Notes: generated by a model not told the origin, from the sequence alone. 64,000 nucleotides of DNA from Streptomyces sp. TG1A-8 (GCF_030499535.1 NZ_JASTLB010000001.1:124001-188000), one strand, 5' to 3'; shown: positions 50,461-58,806, counted from the first letter of the stretch. Numbers and translations: made by a program.

Positions 50461-52047
50461 ATGTTTTCCGTACGACGTATCTCCGGTACCGCCGCAGTGC
50501 TCGCCGGTCTCGGTGTCACCGCGTCAGGTGCCGTGGCCATCGCCCAGGACAAGCCGGCCCGGCCCGCCGCGTCCCGTGCCGCGTCCGCCCGGCCGGCGGA
50601 CGACGCCACGTCGTCGTCGGCATCGGCATCGATCTCTGGACGCGACCGGGTCTACACCGCCGACCAGACGTCCAACACCGTCACCGTGATCGACCCGTCC
50701 ACCGACCGCACCCTGGGCACCATCGCGCTGGGCGCGCAGCGGCTGGGCGCCACCCTGAGCCCTCAGTACACCGACAACGTCGGCGTCCACGGGCTGGCCT
50801 TCTCCCCCGACCACACCCGCCTCGCGGTGGTCAGTGTCACCAGCAACACCGTCGACATCATCGACACCACCACCAACAAGGTGCTCAGCCAGACCGACGT
50901 CGGCCGCGCCGCGCACGAGGGCACCTTCACCGCCGACGGCAGGAAGTTCTGGGTCGCCGACCGCGGACGCGACACCGTCACCGTGGTCGACGCCGTGCAC
51001 GGCGGCGTCCTGGGTACCGTGCGGGTGGGCGCCGGACCGTCGAAGGTGGTGCTCAGCCCGGACGGGAAGTACGCCTACGTCAACCACATCAGTGAGCCGG
51101 AGATTACGGTCGTCGACGTCGCCTCGCGCAGGGTCGTGGACCACATCACCGGGCTCGGCGACACCTTCTCCTCCGACGAGGCCATCTCCCCGGACGGCAC
51201 CGAACTGTGGGCCGCGCACAAGCGCGTCGGCAGGACCAGCGTCATCGACCTGGTGCACCGCAAGGTCACCACGGTGCTGGACACCGGCCCGGACACCAAC
51301 CACCCCAACTTCGCCACCACGAAGGCGGGTTCCTTCGCCTACCTCACCGTCGGCGGTCTGGACGAGACCCTGGTCTACAAGCGCACCGCCGACGGCATCC
51401 CGAAGCTGGTGACCCGGATCCACGACCACGGACACGCCCCGCACGGCATCTGGCCGAGCGGCGACGGCAGCCGGCTGTACGTCGGGCTGGAGAAGTCCGA
51501 CAAGGTCGACGTCATCGACACCGCCACCAACGAGGTCGTCGACACCATCGGCGTCGGGCAGGAGCCGCAGGCCCTGGTCTACGTCTCCGACGCGGCCCCG
51601 GCCGGCTCCGCCGCCGGCCTCGGGCAGCAGGGACTGGGCGGCTCGCCCCGCAACGTGCCCACCGCCCTGCCCGACGGCACCGCCGGCGAGACGATGCGCC
51701 GGGGGAACAAGGGCCGCTCCCTGGAAGCCACCATCCGTCCGGTCAGCGGCCTGGACATGATCCAGCTCCAGGCGCGGGACCTCCAGCCGACCACCACCTA
51801 CCAGGCCTACTCGGTGGACGCCGAGGGCAACCGGATCCCGGTGGTGTCCTTCACCACCGACTCCAGCGGCAACGCCGCCCAGGTGCTGGCCTTCGCCGAC
51901 TTCACCGGCCGGAGCATCGCCCTGGAGTCCAAGGGCAAGGCCACCCAGCAGACCCTGGCGAACGCGGCGGCGGCCGCCGCGGCCATGCACCCCGGATCCG
52001 ACAGCAGCGTGCAGGCGGCCGACCTGCTGTACTGCGACTGCTGCTGA
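50461..52047 (+). CDS. Secreted YncE-like seven-bladed beta-propeller with C-terminal CDCC tail
   Basis: 528 residues. The signal peptide (about 1-28, TASGAVAIA) is followed by an Ala/Ser-rich linker. Seven YVTN-type blades (about 60-385) each carry a strand like TVTVIDPSTDRTLGTI. A second domain (about 410-505) contains DLQPTTTYQAYSVDAEGNRIP and resembles the anti-sigma outer domain. The last residues are YCDCC, three cysteines in the final four positions and a possible metal or disulfide site. The ATG has a strong ACGGAGG nine bases upstream. It lies 217 bases after the anti-sigma gene and 174 bases before a YcnI-type copper protein. The function is unknown. A surface metal-handling role is inferred from the neighbours. 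Confidence 0.85.
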   Translation: MFSVRRISGTAAVLAGLGVTASGAVAIAQDKPARPAASRAASARPADDATSSSASASISGRDRVYTADQTSNTVTVIDPSTDRTLGTIALGAQRLGATLSPQYTDNVGVHGLAFSPDHTRLAVVSVTSNTVDIIDTTTNKVLSQTDVGRAAHEGTFTADGRKFWVADRGRDTVTVVDAVHGGVLGTVRVGAGPSKVVLSPDGKYAYVNHISEPEITVVDVASRRVVDHITGLGDTFSSDEAISPDGTELWAAHKRVGRTSVIDLVHRKVTTVLDTGPDTNHPNFATTKAGSFAYLTVGGLDETLVYKRTADGIPKLVTRIHDHGHAPHGIWPSGDGSRLYVGLEKSDKVDVIDTATNEVVDTIGVGQEPQALVYVSDAAPAGSAAGLGQQGLGGSPRNVPTALPDGTAGETMRRGNKGRSLEATIRPVSGLDMIQLQARDLQPTTTYQAYSVDAEGNRIPVVSFTTDSSGNAAQVLAFADFTGRSIALESKGKATQQTLANAAAAAAAMHPGSDSSVQAADLLYCDCC

Positions 52048-52221
52048 CCTGATCAAGGCGCCTGTGACGGCTCCCCGCCGCGTCGCGGCGCCCGGCACGC
52101 GCCCTCGCTGCACCGCATGCCGAGCACACGCACCGCACGCCGCTCCCCCTTCCCGGAGATCCGCCACAGGCGCCCCGGCGCCGGGACGACGATTCCCTCC
52201 TCCTCCGAAAGGCCCGCCACG

Positions 52222-52977
52222 ATGGCACACCGCCTCCCCCGTCCGCGCTGCGTCCGCCGAGCGGCCGTGGCCGTCCTCGGCTCTTGTGCCGGATCCGTGC
52301 TGCTCCTGGCGGGTCCCGCCTCGGCCCACGTCAGGGTCTTCTCCGACGGAGCGAGCGAAGGGCACGCGGCGACCCTGCGGTTCCGAGTGCCCGCCGAGAA
52401 ACCCTCGGTGACCACCGTACGGATCGAGGTGACCCTGCCGGCCGGCGTGCGACCGGTGTCCTATCCGGCCGTACCGGGGTGGACCCACACCCAGAGGTCC
52501 GTCGGCACCACGACACACGTGGTGTGGACGGCCACCGCCGGACACGAGATCAAGCCGGACGACCACCGGTACTTCCCGGTCCGGGTCGGACCGCTGCCGC
52601 ACCGGCCCAGCCTGGGGTTCGACACCGTCCAGACCTACTCCGACGGGTCCGTGGTCGACTGGAACCAGCCCACGACCGGTGACGGGGAACCCGATTTCCC
52701 CAGCCCTCAGTTGGTCTTGGACGCGGCGGTGGTGAGGGCGCAGCAGGGCAAGGCACGGGAGGAGGCCGCCCCCACGCCGTCGTCCCCGGCCCCGAGCGTG
52801 TCCGCCACCGCCGCCACCTCGGCCGCCGGGTCCGCGACGGCGGAGGGCGGCACCTCCTGGGTGCCGTGGGCCGTGGTCGGCGCGGCCGTCGTCGCGACCG
52901 GCGCGGTGGTCGGCAACCGCCGGCGCGGACCCGGCGGCCGAGGTGGCGGCAGGAGGAGCGGCGCCGCGGACCGTTGA
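52222..52977 (+). CDS. YcnI-type (DUF1775) copper-binding membrane protein
   Basis: 251 residues. The signal peptide ends ASA before His36, so the mature protein begins with His. YcnI proteins bind copper with this N-terminal His and conserved Trp/acidic residues. The DUF1775 domain runs about 36-160 (ATLRFRVPAEKPS, VPGWTHT, YFPVRVGPLP). A Ser/Thr/Pro/Ala linker and a C-terminal transmembrane helix (about 210-230) with a basic tail anchor it outside the cell. The ATG at 52222 has GAAAGG upstream. Longer frames to 52117 lack a leader at their start. YcnI genes usually sit with copC/copD. Here the partner is a propeller protein and an ECF pair. Confidence 0.88.
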   Translation: MAHRLPRPRCVRRAAVAVLGSCAGSVLLLAGPASAHVRVFSDGASEGHAATLRFRVPAEKPSVTTVRIEVTLPAGVRPVSYPAVPGWTHTQRSVGTTTHVVWTATAGHEIKPDDHRYFPVRVGPLPHRPSLGFDTVQTYSDGSVVDWNQPTTGDGEPDFPSPQLVLDAAVVRAQQGKAREEAAPTPSSPAPSVSATAATSAAGSATAEGGTSWVPWAVVGAAVVATGAVVGNRRRGPGGRGGGRRSGAADR

Positions 52978-52991
52978 CGTCCCGGACGGCG

Positions 52992-53039
52992 GACGGCGAC
53001 GGCATCCGCGGCGGAACAGCCGCGGATGCCGTCGCCGTC
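52992..53039 (+). terminator. Perfect hairpin terminator after the YcnI gene
   Basis: Arms 52992-53012 and 53019-53039 are exact reverse complements (21 bp) with a 6-nt loop. It starts 14 bases after the stop codon and closes the sigma/propeller/YcnI block. Confidence 0.8.
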
Positions 53040-53136
53040 ACGCGCCCGCCCCCGCGGGTGACCGCGCGTCCTGCGGGCGGCGCGTACAGCGCGCGGCGGT
53101 GCGCCGGTGTCCCGGCGCACGGCGGGGCGGCGGAGG

Positions 53137-53775
53137 TCACGCCGTGGTGAGGGCGGCGTTCATCTCCCGCAGCAGCACCTCGGCGCCGTCCGGGCCGCCG
53201 TGAGGCGCTGGTCCTCCGCCCCGGAGGCGCGCCACGGCGTTCCCGGTCCGCAGCGCTCCCGCCTCCTCCGGGTCGGCGCTGCCGCAGGCGGCGAAGAGAT
53301 CGAGGGGGGTGTCCGCGACGGCGAGGGTCTGCGTGGGCCGGATGCGGGCGATGCACGGCGCCGCGTGCTTGTGCCGGATGCCGATGACTCGCCGGTCGGG
53401 GTGCCGGGGCATGCCGGACGCCAGGGTGGTCCGGCCGCCGCGGGCAAGTTCGTCGTCGAGGTCGAACTGCTCGCAACCGGGCCGGATGCCGGCCTCGTCG
53501 GGGCGGCCCACATTTCCACGAAGCGGACGAGCTGTTCGTGGGCGAGTTCGCCGGTGGGGTTCGGGGCCGTTCCTCTCGCTGTGCAGGATGCCGATGCCGG
53601 CGCTCGCCCGCTGGGCCGGGCCCGGGTGGATCACGCCGTCGCGCCCCTCGGAGTCCCGGCGCACCAGGGCTCCGACGAGGACCCGGGTGACGATCTCCAT
53701 GTCCTGGTGGGAGTGGACGTCGAGGGCCGGGGTCATGGCGGGATCCTTCTGCCCGCCCGGTGTGCGCGGTTGCAC
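53137..53775 (-). pseudogene. Pirin-family gene, truncated and frameshifted
   Basis: The frame starts at HSHQDMEIVTRVLVGAL, the metal-binding His motif of pirins. It continues through PGPAQRASAGIGILHSERN, and later CEQFDLDDELARGG to AEVLLREMNAAL at the end. The usual 40-60 N-terminal residues are absent. Between about 53505 and 53565 the family-like sequence (TGELAHEQLVRFVEMWAAP) lies in another frame, so two compensating indels scramble some 20 residues, including the conserved EMW strand. The product is probably non-functional. Confidence 0.65.
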
Positions 53776-53777
53776 AT

Positions 53778-53810
53778 CGCCATTGAAATTGAATATTAAA
53801 CAATACGGAT
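53778..53810 (-). promoter_or_regulatory. AT-rich promoter/operator upstream of the pirin remnant
   Basis: A run of about 30 bases is mostly A/T inside very GC-rich DNA, with TTG and CAA half-sites nine bases apart around AATATT. It is oriented to drive the minus-strand pirin gene and may be a leftover promoter with a regulator site. Confidence 0.35.
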
Positions 53811-53845
53811 GAGGGGATTCCCGTCCGGCCCGGTGACCGCGACGA

Positions 53846-53901
53846 CGCGCCGGCCGAGCCTCCGCACGGACCCGGGTCCGTGCGGAGGCTCGGCCGGCGC
53901 G
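53846..53901 (-). terminator. Perfect 56-bp palindrome, terminator of the transporter gene
   Basis: Bases 53846-53873 are the exact reverse complement of 53874-53901, centred on CCCGGG with no loop excluded. It lies 15 bases beyond the stop of the minus-strand transporter gene. Confidence 0.8.
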
Positions 53902-53916
53902 GGCGCCGGACCGGTT

Positions 53917-55080
53917 TCACGCCGCGGGCGCTGCCGGCAGGAAGAGGGTGCCGCGGGCGCTACCCGCCAGGGTGCGTACGGCCACAGTGGCCCAGGCGAC
54001 GACGAGCAGCGCGTACAGGGCGACCGCAGCGGCGGTGAAGGCGGCGGCGTGCGTGCGGGACGCCAGTGCGCTGGTGCCGGTGACGCAGGTGCCGACGGGG
54101 AAGGTGAAGCTCCACCAGGTGAGGGAGAACGGCAGGCGGACGCGGGCGGTGCGCAGGGTGAGGGCCGCGGCCAGGGCCAGCCACATCATTGCAAACCCCC
54201 AGGTGGGCACGGAGTAGAGAAGGCCGAAGGCCTCCGCCCCGGTCGAGTAGGGCCGCGGCAGGGCTAGGTGGGCGGCCGAGCCGAGCAGGTTCGCGGCGGT
54301 GACCGACTGGCCCAGCGGGCCGAGCACGATCCACAGCGTGGGCACCATGGCCGCCGGGCCGACCTTGTGGTGCACGAGGCGGCTCCACACCTGAACGAGG
54401 ATCACGAAGCTGCTGAACAGGCTGATGCCGAACAGGGCGTAGCAGGCCAGCAGGAAGGTGAGACGTTCCTGTCCGGGGGAGACGTACGGGACCAGCGCGG
54501 CACCGGTCGCCGCGGAGACCATGGGCGGGACGACCGGCATCAGCCAGCCGCCGAAGGCGGAATCCGCGGCGACCTTGTGCCCGGTCATCGCGCGGTACGG
54601 GATCCACACGCTGGTGGCCACGCCCAGCACGGTGCCCGCCGTCCACAGCACCGCGTCCACGCGCACCGCTGTGTGCAGGCCGATCCAGTCCTGGCCCAGC
54701 GCGAACGTGCCGGCGCCCACGGTCATCAGCGCCATCGGAGGGGCGCCCCAGAAGTGCGCCGTCACGGGGTGGTACGCGTGGCCGCGGGCGATTCGGGGAT
54801 GGCGGACCCAGTGCACGGCCCACGCGCAGGACAGCGCCACCAAAAGGAGGGCCGCCAGCGCCCACACCACGGTGGCGGCCGTCCGCAGGCCGGTGATGTG
54901 CGGTGGCAGGCTCGCCGCCGCGTTCGCCACGATCCCGGTTCCCATCACGGATGCGAACCAGTTCGGGCCGAGATGGCGGAACACGTGCGACGGACGGTCC
55001 AGGTCGCGCAGGAGTCCGGCGGGCAGCCGGGGGCCGGGGTGTGCGACGGAGCGCTGCGGCGGTGCGGTGAGCGAGGTCAT
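53917..55080 (-). CDS. TDT-family membrane transporter (TehA/Mae1/SLAC1 type)
   Basis: 387 residues, almost entirely hydrophobic, with about ten transmembrane helices. It opens with HLGPNWFASVMGTGIVANA, the hallmark of the tellurite-resistance/dicarboxylate transporter family. Members move C4-dicarboxylates, sulfite or anions. I chose the ATG at 55080 because GGTGGGGG precedes it and the Pro/Ser-rich N-terminus fits. A frame to 55173 has no ribosome binding site. It is divergent from a LysR gene 70 bases away, a common regulator/target pairing. The substrate cannot be told from sequence; sulfite export is one possibility. Confidence 0.88.
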   Translation of the reverse strand: MTSLTAPPQRSVAHPGPRLPAGLLRDLDRPSHVFRHLGPNWFASVMGTGIVANAAASLPPHITGLRTAATVVWALAALLLVALSCAWAVHWVRHPRIARGHAYHPVTAHFWGAPPMALMTVGAGTFALGQDWIGLHTAVRVDAVLWTAGTVLGVATSVWIPYRAMTGHKVAADSAFGGWLMPVVPPMVSAATGAALVPYVSPGQERLTFLLACYALFGISLFSSFVILVQVWSRLVHHKVGPAAMVPTLWIVLGPLGQSVTAANLLGSAAHLALPRPYSTGAEAFGLLYSVPTWGFAMMWLALAAALTLRTARVRLPFSLTWWSFTFPVGTCVTGTSALASRTHAAAFTAAAVALYALLVVAWATVAVRTLAGSARGTLFLPAAPAA

Positions 55081-55136
55081 GCCCCCACCCTCGGTGCTGC
55101 GGCGCGCACCCAGTAGGGACCGGTTCGGCATAAGGC

Positions 55137-55153
55137 CATAGGCTGGTTCTATG
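55137..55153. promoter_or_regulatory. LysR-type box (CATAG-N7-CTATG)
   Basis: A 17-bp palindrome CATAGGCTGGTTCTATG with the T-N11-A core of LysR-regulator sites. It lies between the divergent transporter and LysR genes, and its right half includes the LysR start codon, so binding should repress the regulator's own gene. Confidence 0.6.
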
Positions 55154-56095
55154 CCCCTTGCCAGCAGAGTCACCGATCTCGGTCCTTTCGACCTGCTCCT
55201 GTCCGTCGCGAGACTCGGCAGCGTGGGGGCCGCCGCCCGCCATCACGGCATCAGCCAGCCAGCCGCCAGTTCCCGCATCCGGCACCTCGAACGGCGCCTG
55301 GGCCTGCAACTGCTGGCACGTTCCCCTCAGGGCTCACACCTGACCGAGCACGGGGCGCTCGTCGCCGACTGGGCCAAGACCGCCCTCGACGCCGCCGACG
55401 CCATGGAAGCCGGTATCGCCTCCCTGCACCACACCGCGGAGAGCAGACTGCCCGTCGCCGCGAGCCTCACCATCGCCGAATACCTTCTGCCGCACTGGTT
55501 GGTCCGCTTCCACCGCCGCGTACCGGGCACCACCGCGGCTCTGACCACGGGCAACTCCGATGAGGTGGCCGCCGCCGTGCTCGCCGACCGGGTCGGCATC
55601 GGATTCGTCGAAGGCCCCACACTGCCCCGCGGTCTGAGCGCGCAGACCGTCGGACACGACGAGCTGCTGGTGATCACGCATCCCCGGCACCCGTGGGCAC
55701 GCCGCCGGTCCGGCATCAGCGCCGCGGAGCTGGCGGCGACCCCTCTGGTGAGCCGTGAGCGCGGCTCCGGCACCCGCCTCTCCCTCGAACGCGCCCTGCG
55801 GGCCCACACCGACACCCCGCCGGCCCCGCCCCTGCTGGAGCTGTCGTCCACGACGGCCATCAAGACGGCCGTCGCCGAGGCCGTGGCGCCCGCGGTCCTC
55901 AGCAGCCTCGCCGTCTCCCGGGAACTCGACGCCGGGACGGTCGTCGCCGTTCCCGTGGCCGGCCTCGACCTCACCCGCCGGCTCCGCGTGATCCACCGCT
56001 CGCACGCGCAGATCGTCGGCGCGGCCCGGGAACTGGTCGCCATCGCCTGCACGCCGGAAAGACTGCGGGACGTTCCGAGGAGTAGAGGGCTCTGA
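55151..56095 (+). CDS. LysR-family transcriptional regulator
   Basis: 314 residues. The winged helix-turn-helix is at about 10-70 (SVARLGSVGAAARHHGISQPAASSRIRHLERR split by the turn). The effector-binding domain at about 95-300 resembles CysB/CbbR-like members (AEYLLPHWLVRFH, GNSDEVAAAVL, SSTTAIKTAVAEAVAPAVLS). It is divergent from the TDT transporter gene and most likely controls it in response to the transported anion. An IS3-type element has inserted 25 bases after its stop. Confidence 0.92.
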   Translation: MPLASRVTDLGPFDLLLSVARLGSVGAAARHHGISQPAASSRIRHLERRLGLQLLARSPQGSHLTEHGALVADWAKTALDAADAMEAGIASLHHTAESRLPVAASLTIAEYLLPHWLVRFHRRVPGTTAALTTGNSDEVAAAVLADRVGIGFVEGPTLPRGLSAQTVGHDELLVITHPRHPWARRRSGISAAELAATPLVSRERGSGTRLSLERALRAHTDTPPAPPLLELSSTTAIKTAVAEAVAPAVLSSLAVSRELDAGTVVAVPVAGLDLTRRLRVIHRSHAQIVGAARELVAIACTPERLRDVPRSRGL

Positions 56096-56120
56096 CCGGT
56101 GCCGGGGGGCGGGACCTCAC

Positions 56121-56145
56121 TGAGGCTGCCCCTTTGGAGTGGACA
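56121..56145 (+). repeat. Left inverted repeat of the IS3 element
   Basis: Begins TGAGGCTGCC and ends GTGGACA. It matches the reverse complement of 57410-57434 at most positions. Confidence 0.8.
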
Positions 56146-56504
56146 CTCTGACAATGGATCTCGATGGTCCAGGGAGGGATGTCCAGGTGGGACGGAAGTC
56201 TCCGTATCCGGATGAGTTCCGGAACGACGCTGTCGCGCTGTACCGCGCGTCGGACGGTAAGCGGACGTACGCGGCGGTGGCCGCGGATCTCGGGATCACC
56301 GGGGAGACGCTCCGCACGTGGGTCCGCAAGGACACCAGCCGGCCCGCGCCCGAGCCACCGGGCGGCACCGCGCTCAGCCCGGCCGAGGAGCTGGCCCGGC
56401 TGCGGGCCGAGAACCAGCGGCTGCTGAGGGCGGAGAAGGAATGGCAAGTGGAACGAGAGATCCTGCGCCGTGCAGCCGCCTATTTCGCTCGGGAGGTGAA
56501 GTGA
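56139..56504 (+). CDS. IS3 transposase OrfA (DNA-binding subunit)
   Basis: 121 residues. The helix-turn-helix of IS3 OrfA lies at about 20-65 (YPDEFRNDAVALYRA, AAVAADLGITGETLRTWVRKD). A C-terminal leucine-zipper-like helix follows (LARLRAENQRLL, EKEWQVEREILRRAAAYF). The stop at 56502-56504 overlaps the GTG of orfB at 56501, the usual geometry for a frameshifted OrfAB fusion. Confidence 0.9.
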   Translation: MDTLTMDLDGPGRDVQVGRKSPYPDEFRNDAVALYRASDGKRTYAAVAADLGITGETLRTWVRKDTSRPAPEPPGGTALSPAEELARLRAENQRLLRAEKEWQVEREILRRAAAYFAREVK

Positions 56505-57402
56505 GCCCCCACCGCTGGGACTTCATCTCCGACAACCGCGCCGCCTTCGGCGTGCAGCGGATCTGCCGGGTCCTGGACGTCTCCCGTTCCGGCTACTACC
56601 GGCATCAGGCCACCGCGCAGGCCCGCGCCGCGCGTCAGGCCGAGCAGGCTGCGGCAGTCGCTGAGGTCCGGCGGATCCACGCCGAGCACCACGGCGCCTA
56701 CGGCGCCCCGCGGATCCATGCCGAACTCCGGGCCCGTGGCCGCAAGGTCAACCACCGCAAGCGCGTCACCCGGCTGATGCGTGTCAACCACCTTGTCGGC
56801 GGTCATCTGCGCCGGAAGAAGCGGACCACGATCGCGGACAAGACGGCCCCGCCCGCACCGGACCTGGTAATGCGGGACTTCACGGCCACGGCGCTGAACA
56901 CCACGTGGTGCGGCGACATCACCTATATCGCTGTCGGCTCGACGTGGATGTTCCTGGCGACGGTCGTCGAGATCTGCTCGCGTCGCGTGATCGGCTGGTC
57001 CATCGCCGACCACATGCGCACCCAGCTCGTCACCGACGCACTCGAAACGGCAGCCGCCGCCCGCGGCGGCCGGGTCGACGGAGTCGTCTTTCACACGGAC
57101 AGGGGCGCCCAGTACGTCAGCCGGGCCTTCGCCGAGGTTCGCCGTCGGCACGGCATCCGCCGCAGCATGGGACGTATCGGATCGAGCTACGACAACGCCC
57201 TGGCCGAGTCGTCTTCCAGGGCATGAAACGCGAGTTGCTCCACGGGCGACGCTTCACCTCGAAGGCTCAGACACGCCTGGAGCTGTTCCCCTGGCTCGCC
57301 TACTACAACCGGCGCCGCCGCCACTCCGCCCTCGGCTACCTCACACCAGCCGAGTTCGAACGACAGCTGGTCTCGTCACATACGCTGTCACTTGTCGCAT
57401 GA
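56501..57402 (+). pseudogene. IS3 transposase OrfB, frameshifted near its end
   Basis: The integrase core (rve) has the DDE pattern: WCGDITYI, then HTDRGAQYVS, then the Glu in NALAESF. At about 57209 one T is missing where the family sequence needs TCG-TTC-TTC (Ser-Phe-Phe). The frame therefore ends prematurely at 57226, and the true tail (GMKRELLHGR, YYNRRRRHSALGYLTP) continues in another frame to 57402. The last catalytic Glu is retained, but the conserved C-terminal helix is lost. Confidence 0.85.
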
Positions 57403-57409
57403 AACCCGA

Positions 57410-57434
57410 TGTCCACTTCCGAGGTTGAGCCTCA
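57410..57434 (-). repeat. Right inverted repeat of the IS3 element
   Basis: Mirror of the left end. It also supplies an ATG (57409) that makes a chimeric open frame into the flanking transposase fragment. Confidence 0.8.
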
Positions 57435-57437
57435 CAC

Positions 57438-57702
57438 CCGGCGCGGCCGCCCACCCCGGCTCACCTTCAGCGACCAGGTCCTGGCCACTGTGCTCCACCT
57501 ACGCGTCAACCTGGCCGCAGAACCTCTTGCCGTGCTCTTCAACAGCAGCCGCACCGCCATGCACCGCACCCTGCAGAAGATCAGGCACCTGCTCGAAGCA
57601 CAGGGCATCACCATCGCGCCGGCCACCACCCCACCGGCCGCCCTGGCAGCCCTGCGAGCCCGAGTAGCCGCCCAGAGCAGCAGCCCCAACAGCAAGATCT
57701 AG
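57438..57702 (+). pseudogene. Transposase helix-turn-helix fragment
   Basis: After the IS3 end the frame reads RRGRPPRLTFSDQVLATVLH, then NSSRTAMHRTLQKIRHLLEA, and stops at 57702. This resembles the DNA-binding region of Streptomyces transposases that start RRGAPRKLTFADRLLATLLH, but no catalytic domain is present. It could be the tail of a larger interrupted gene. Family assignment is uncertain. Confidence 0.5.
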
Positions 57703-57799
57703 ACGACAGGTTAATGATCGGCGGACCCTTAGATCAACTTCCTAGCGTTGTTTTTCGCTGGAAGCAGGACGGAGCGATGCCCGGTGGAGACGACGCTCA

Positions 57800-58651
57800 T
57801 CATCCGAGCAGCCGCACTGCTTCGGCGAGCCGACGGGCCCCGGCCAGGCCGCTGGTGACCACTCGCTGCGCCGTCTGCGGGTGTGTGCCGGCATCGCTCA
57901 TCGCCGCAGCGAAGATCACCATGTCGAGCACGCAGACCTCGAACAGGTGGTCGACGGTGTCAGGCCGGACCATCGTGCCCAGCAGGTCCAGAGCGCGGCT
58001 CGCCGCGCTGCCGGACCGAAGCGCATCCACCAGCGCACCCGTGTCGGTGCCGGTGCCGCTCGCGAGGGTGAGGATGTCGGTGATGGCCTGCATGTTCATC
58101 AGCATCAGCGCGTTGTTGAACAGTTTCGCCCGCTGCCCGGCGCCGGCGGGACCCAGATGGATGACGCGGGCAGAGAAGGTCTCGAACACCGGTTTCGCCG
58201 CCTGGATGGCCGCTTCGTGTCCGCCTGCGAGGGTGGTCAGGCTGCGGGCCTCGGCGCCCGGGCGGCCGCCGCTGACCGGTGCGTCGATGACGCGGATGGC
58301 ATGCCGGGCGCCGAGCTCGGCCAGCGCCACGGCGTTGACCGGTGTCCCCGTACCATGGTTGACGAAGATCGATTCGGGGCGCATTGCCGGGATGATCGAG
58401 GCCGCCAGGTCGAGGACCGCCTCGTCTGTGCTGACGCAGAGCGCGACAAGGTCGACCGCGGCCGCGAGCTCGGTCACACTGGCGTGCCGTGTGAGGTCGC
58501 CGAGCCGCGGATCGTCGAGCGTCTGTGGGCGGCGCGCCCAGGTATGCACGGCGAACCCGGCTTCGGTGATCGCCTCGGTCATCGGCAGCCCTTGGTCGCC
58601 CAGGCCGATGAACCCGACGATCTGCCTGCGGTCCTCGCTGTGCGTAGTCAT
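57800..58651 (-). CDS. NAD(P)-dependent beta-hydroxyacid dehydrogenase-like oxidoreductase
   Basis: 283 residues of the 3-hydroxyisobutyrate/6-phosphogluconate dehydrogenase superfamily. The N-terminal Rossmann fold starts IVGFIGLGDQGLPM (GxGxxG). The substrate loop is APVSGGRPGAEA. The C-terminal helical domain carries the catalytic Lys region GQRAKLFNNALM. The ATG at 58651 has AGGA seven bases upstream. Frames further upstream lack this. The substrate is unknown. It is followed on the same strand, 155 bases upstream, by an SDR gene, so the two may be transcribed together. Confidence 0.88.
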   Translation of the reverse strand: MTTHSEDRRQIVGFIGLGDQGLPMTEAITEAGFAVHTWARRPQTLDDPRLGDLTRHASVTELAAAVDLVALCVSTDEAVLDLAASIIPAMRPESIFVNHGTGTPVNAVALAELGARHAIRVIDAPVSGGRPGAEARSLTTLAGGHEAAIQAAKPVFETFSARVIHLGPAGAGQRAKLFNNALMLMNMQAITDILTLASGTGTDTGALVDALRSGSAASRALDLLGTMVRPDTVDHLFEVCVLDMVIFAAAMSDAGTHPQTAQRVVTSGLAGARRLAEAVRLLG

Positions 58652-58806
58652 CTCAGGATCCTTTCGTGGAAAAAACGGGCCGCGGGGGGGCCGGCTCCCC
58701 GGCCCCCCGCACACGAGCACGGCGCACAACGCGACGGTTCTCGGCACCTTGGCGGGCTTGGCAGTAGCACGGAACGGCGCTTGGAGATGGCTGAGCGCGG
58801 CGCGGA

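Larger units (their letters stand above)
56121..57434 (+). mobile_element. IS3-family insertion sequence with terminal repeats and 3-bp target duplication
   Basis: A 1314-bp element. Its left end (TGAGGCTGCCCC...GTGGACA) and right end (reverse complement TGAGGCTCAACC...GTGGACA) form an imperfect 25-bp inverted repeat. CAC flanks both sides (56118-56120 and 57435-57437), the 3-bp duplication expected for this family. It carries orfA and orfB. orfB has lost one base, so the copy is probably immobile by itself. It landed between the LysR gene and an older transposase fragment. Confidence 0.88.

Noticed and set aside
50524..52602. Minus-strand open frame of about 690 codons opposite the propeller and YcnI genes
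   Set aside because: Antisense to two clear secreted proteins. It is Gly/Val/Asp-rich with no motif.
52550..53920. Minus-strand frame of about 450 codons through the YcnI end and pirin region
   Set aside because: Its translation is Arg/Pro-rich noise. The pirin motifs lie in a different minus-strand frame.
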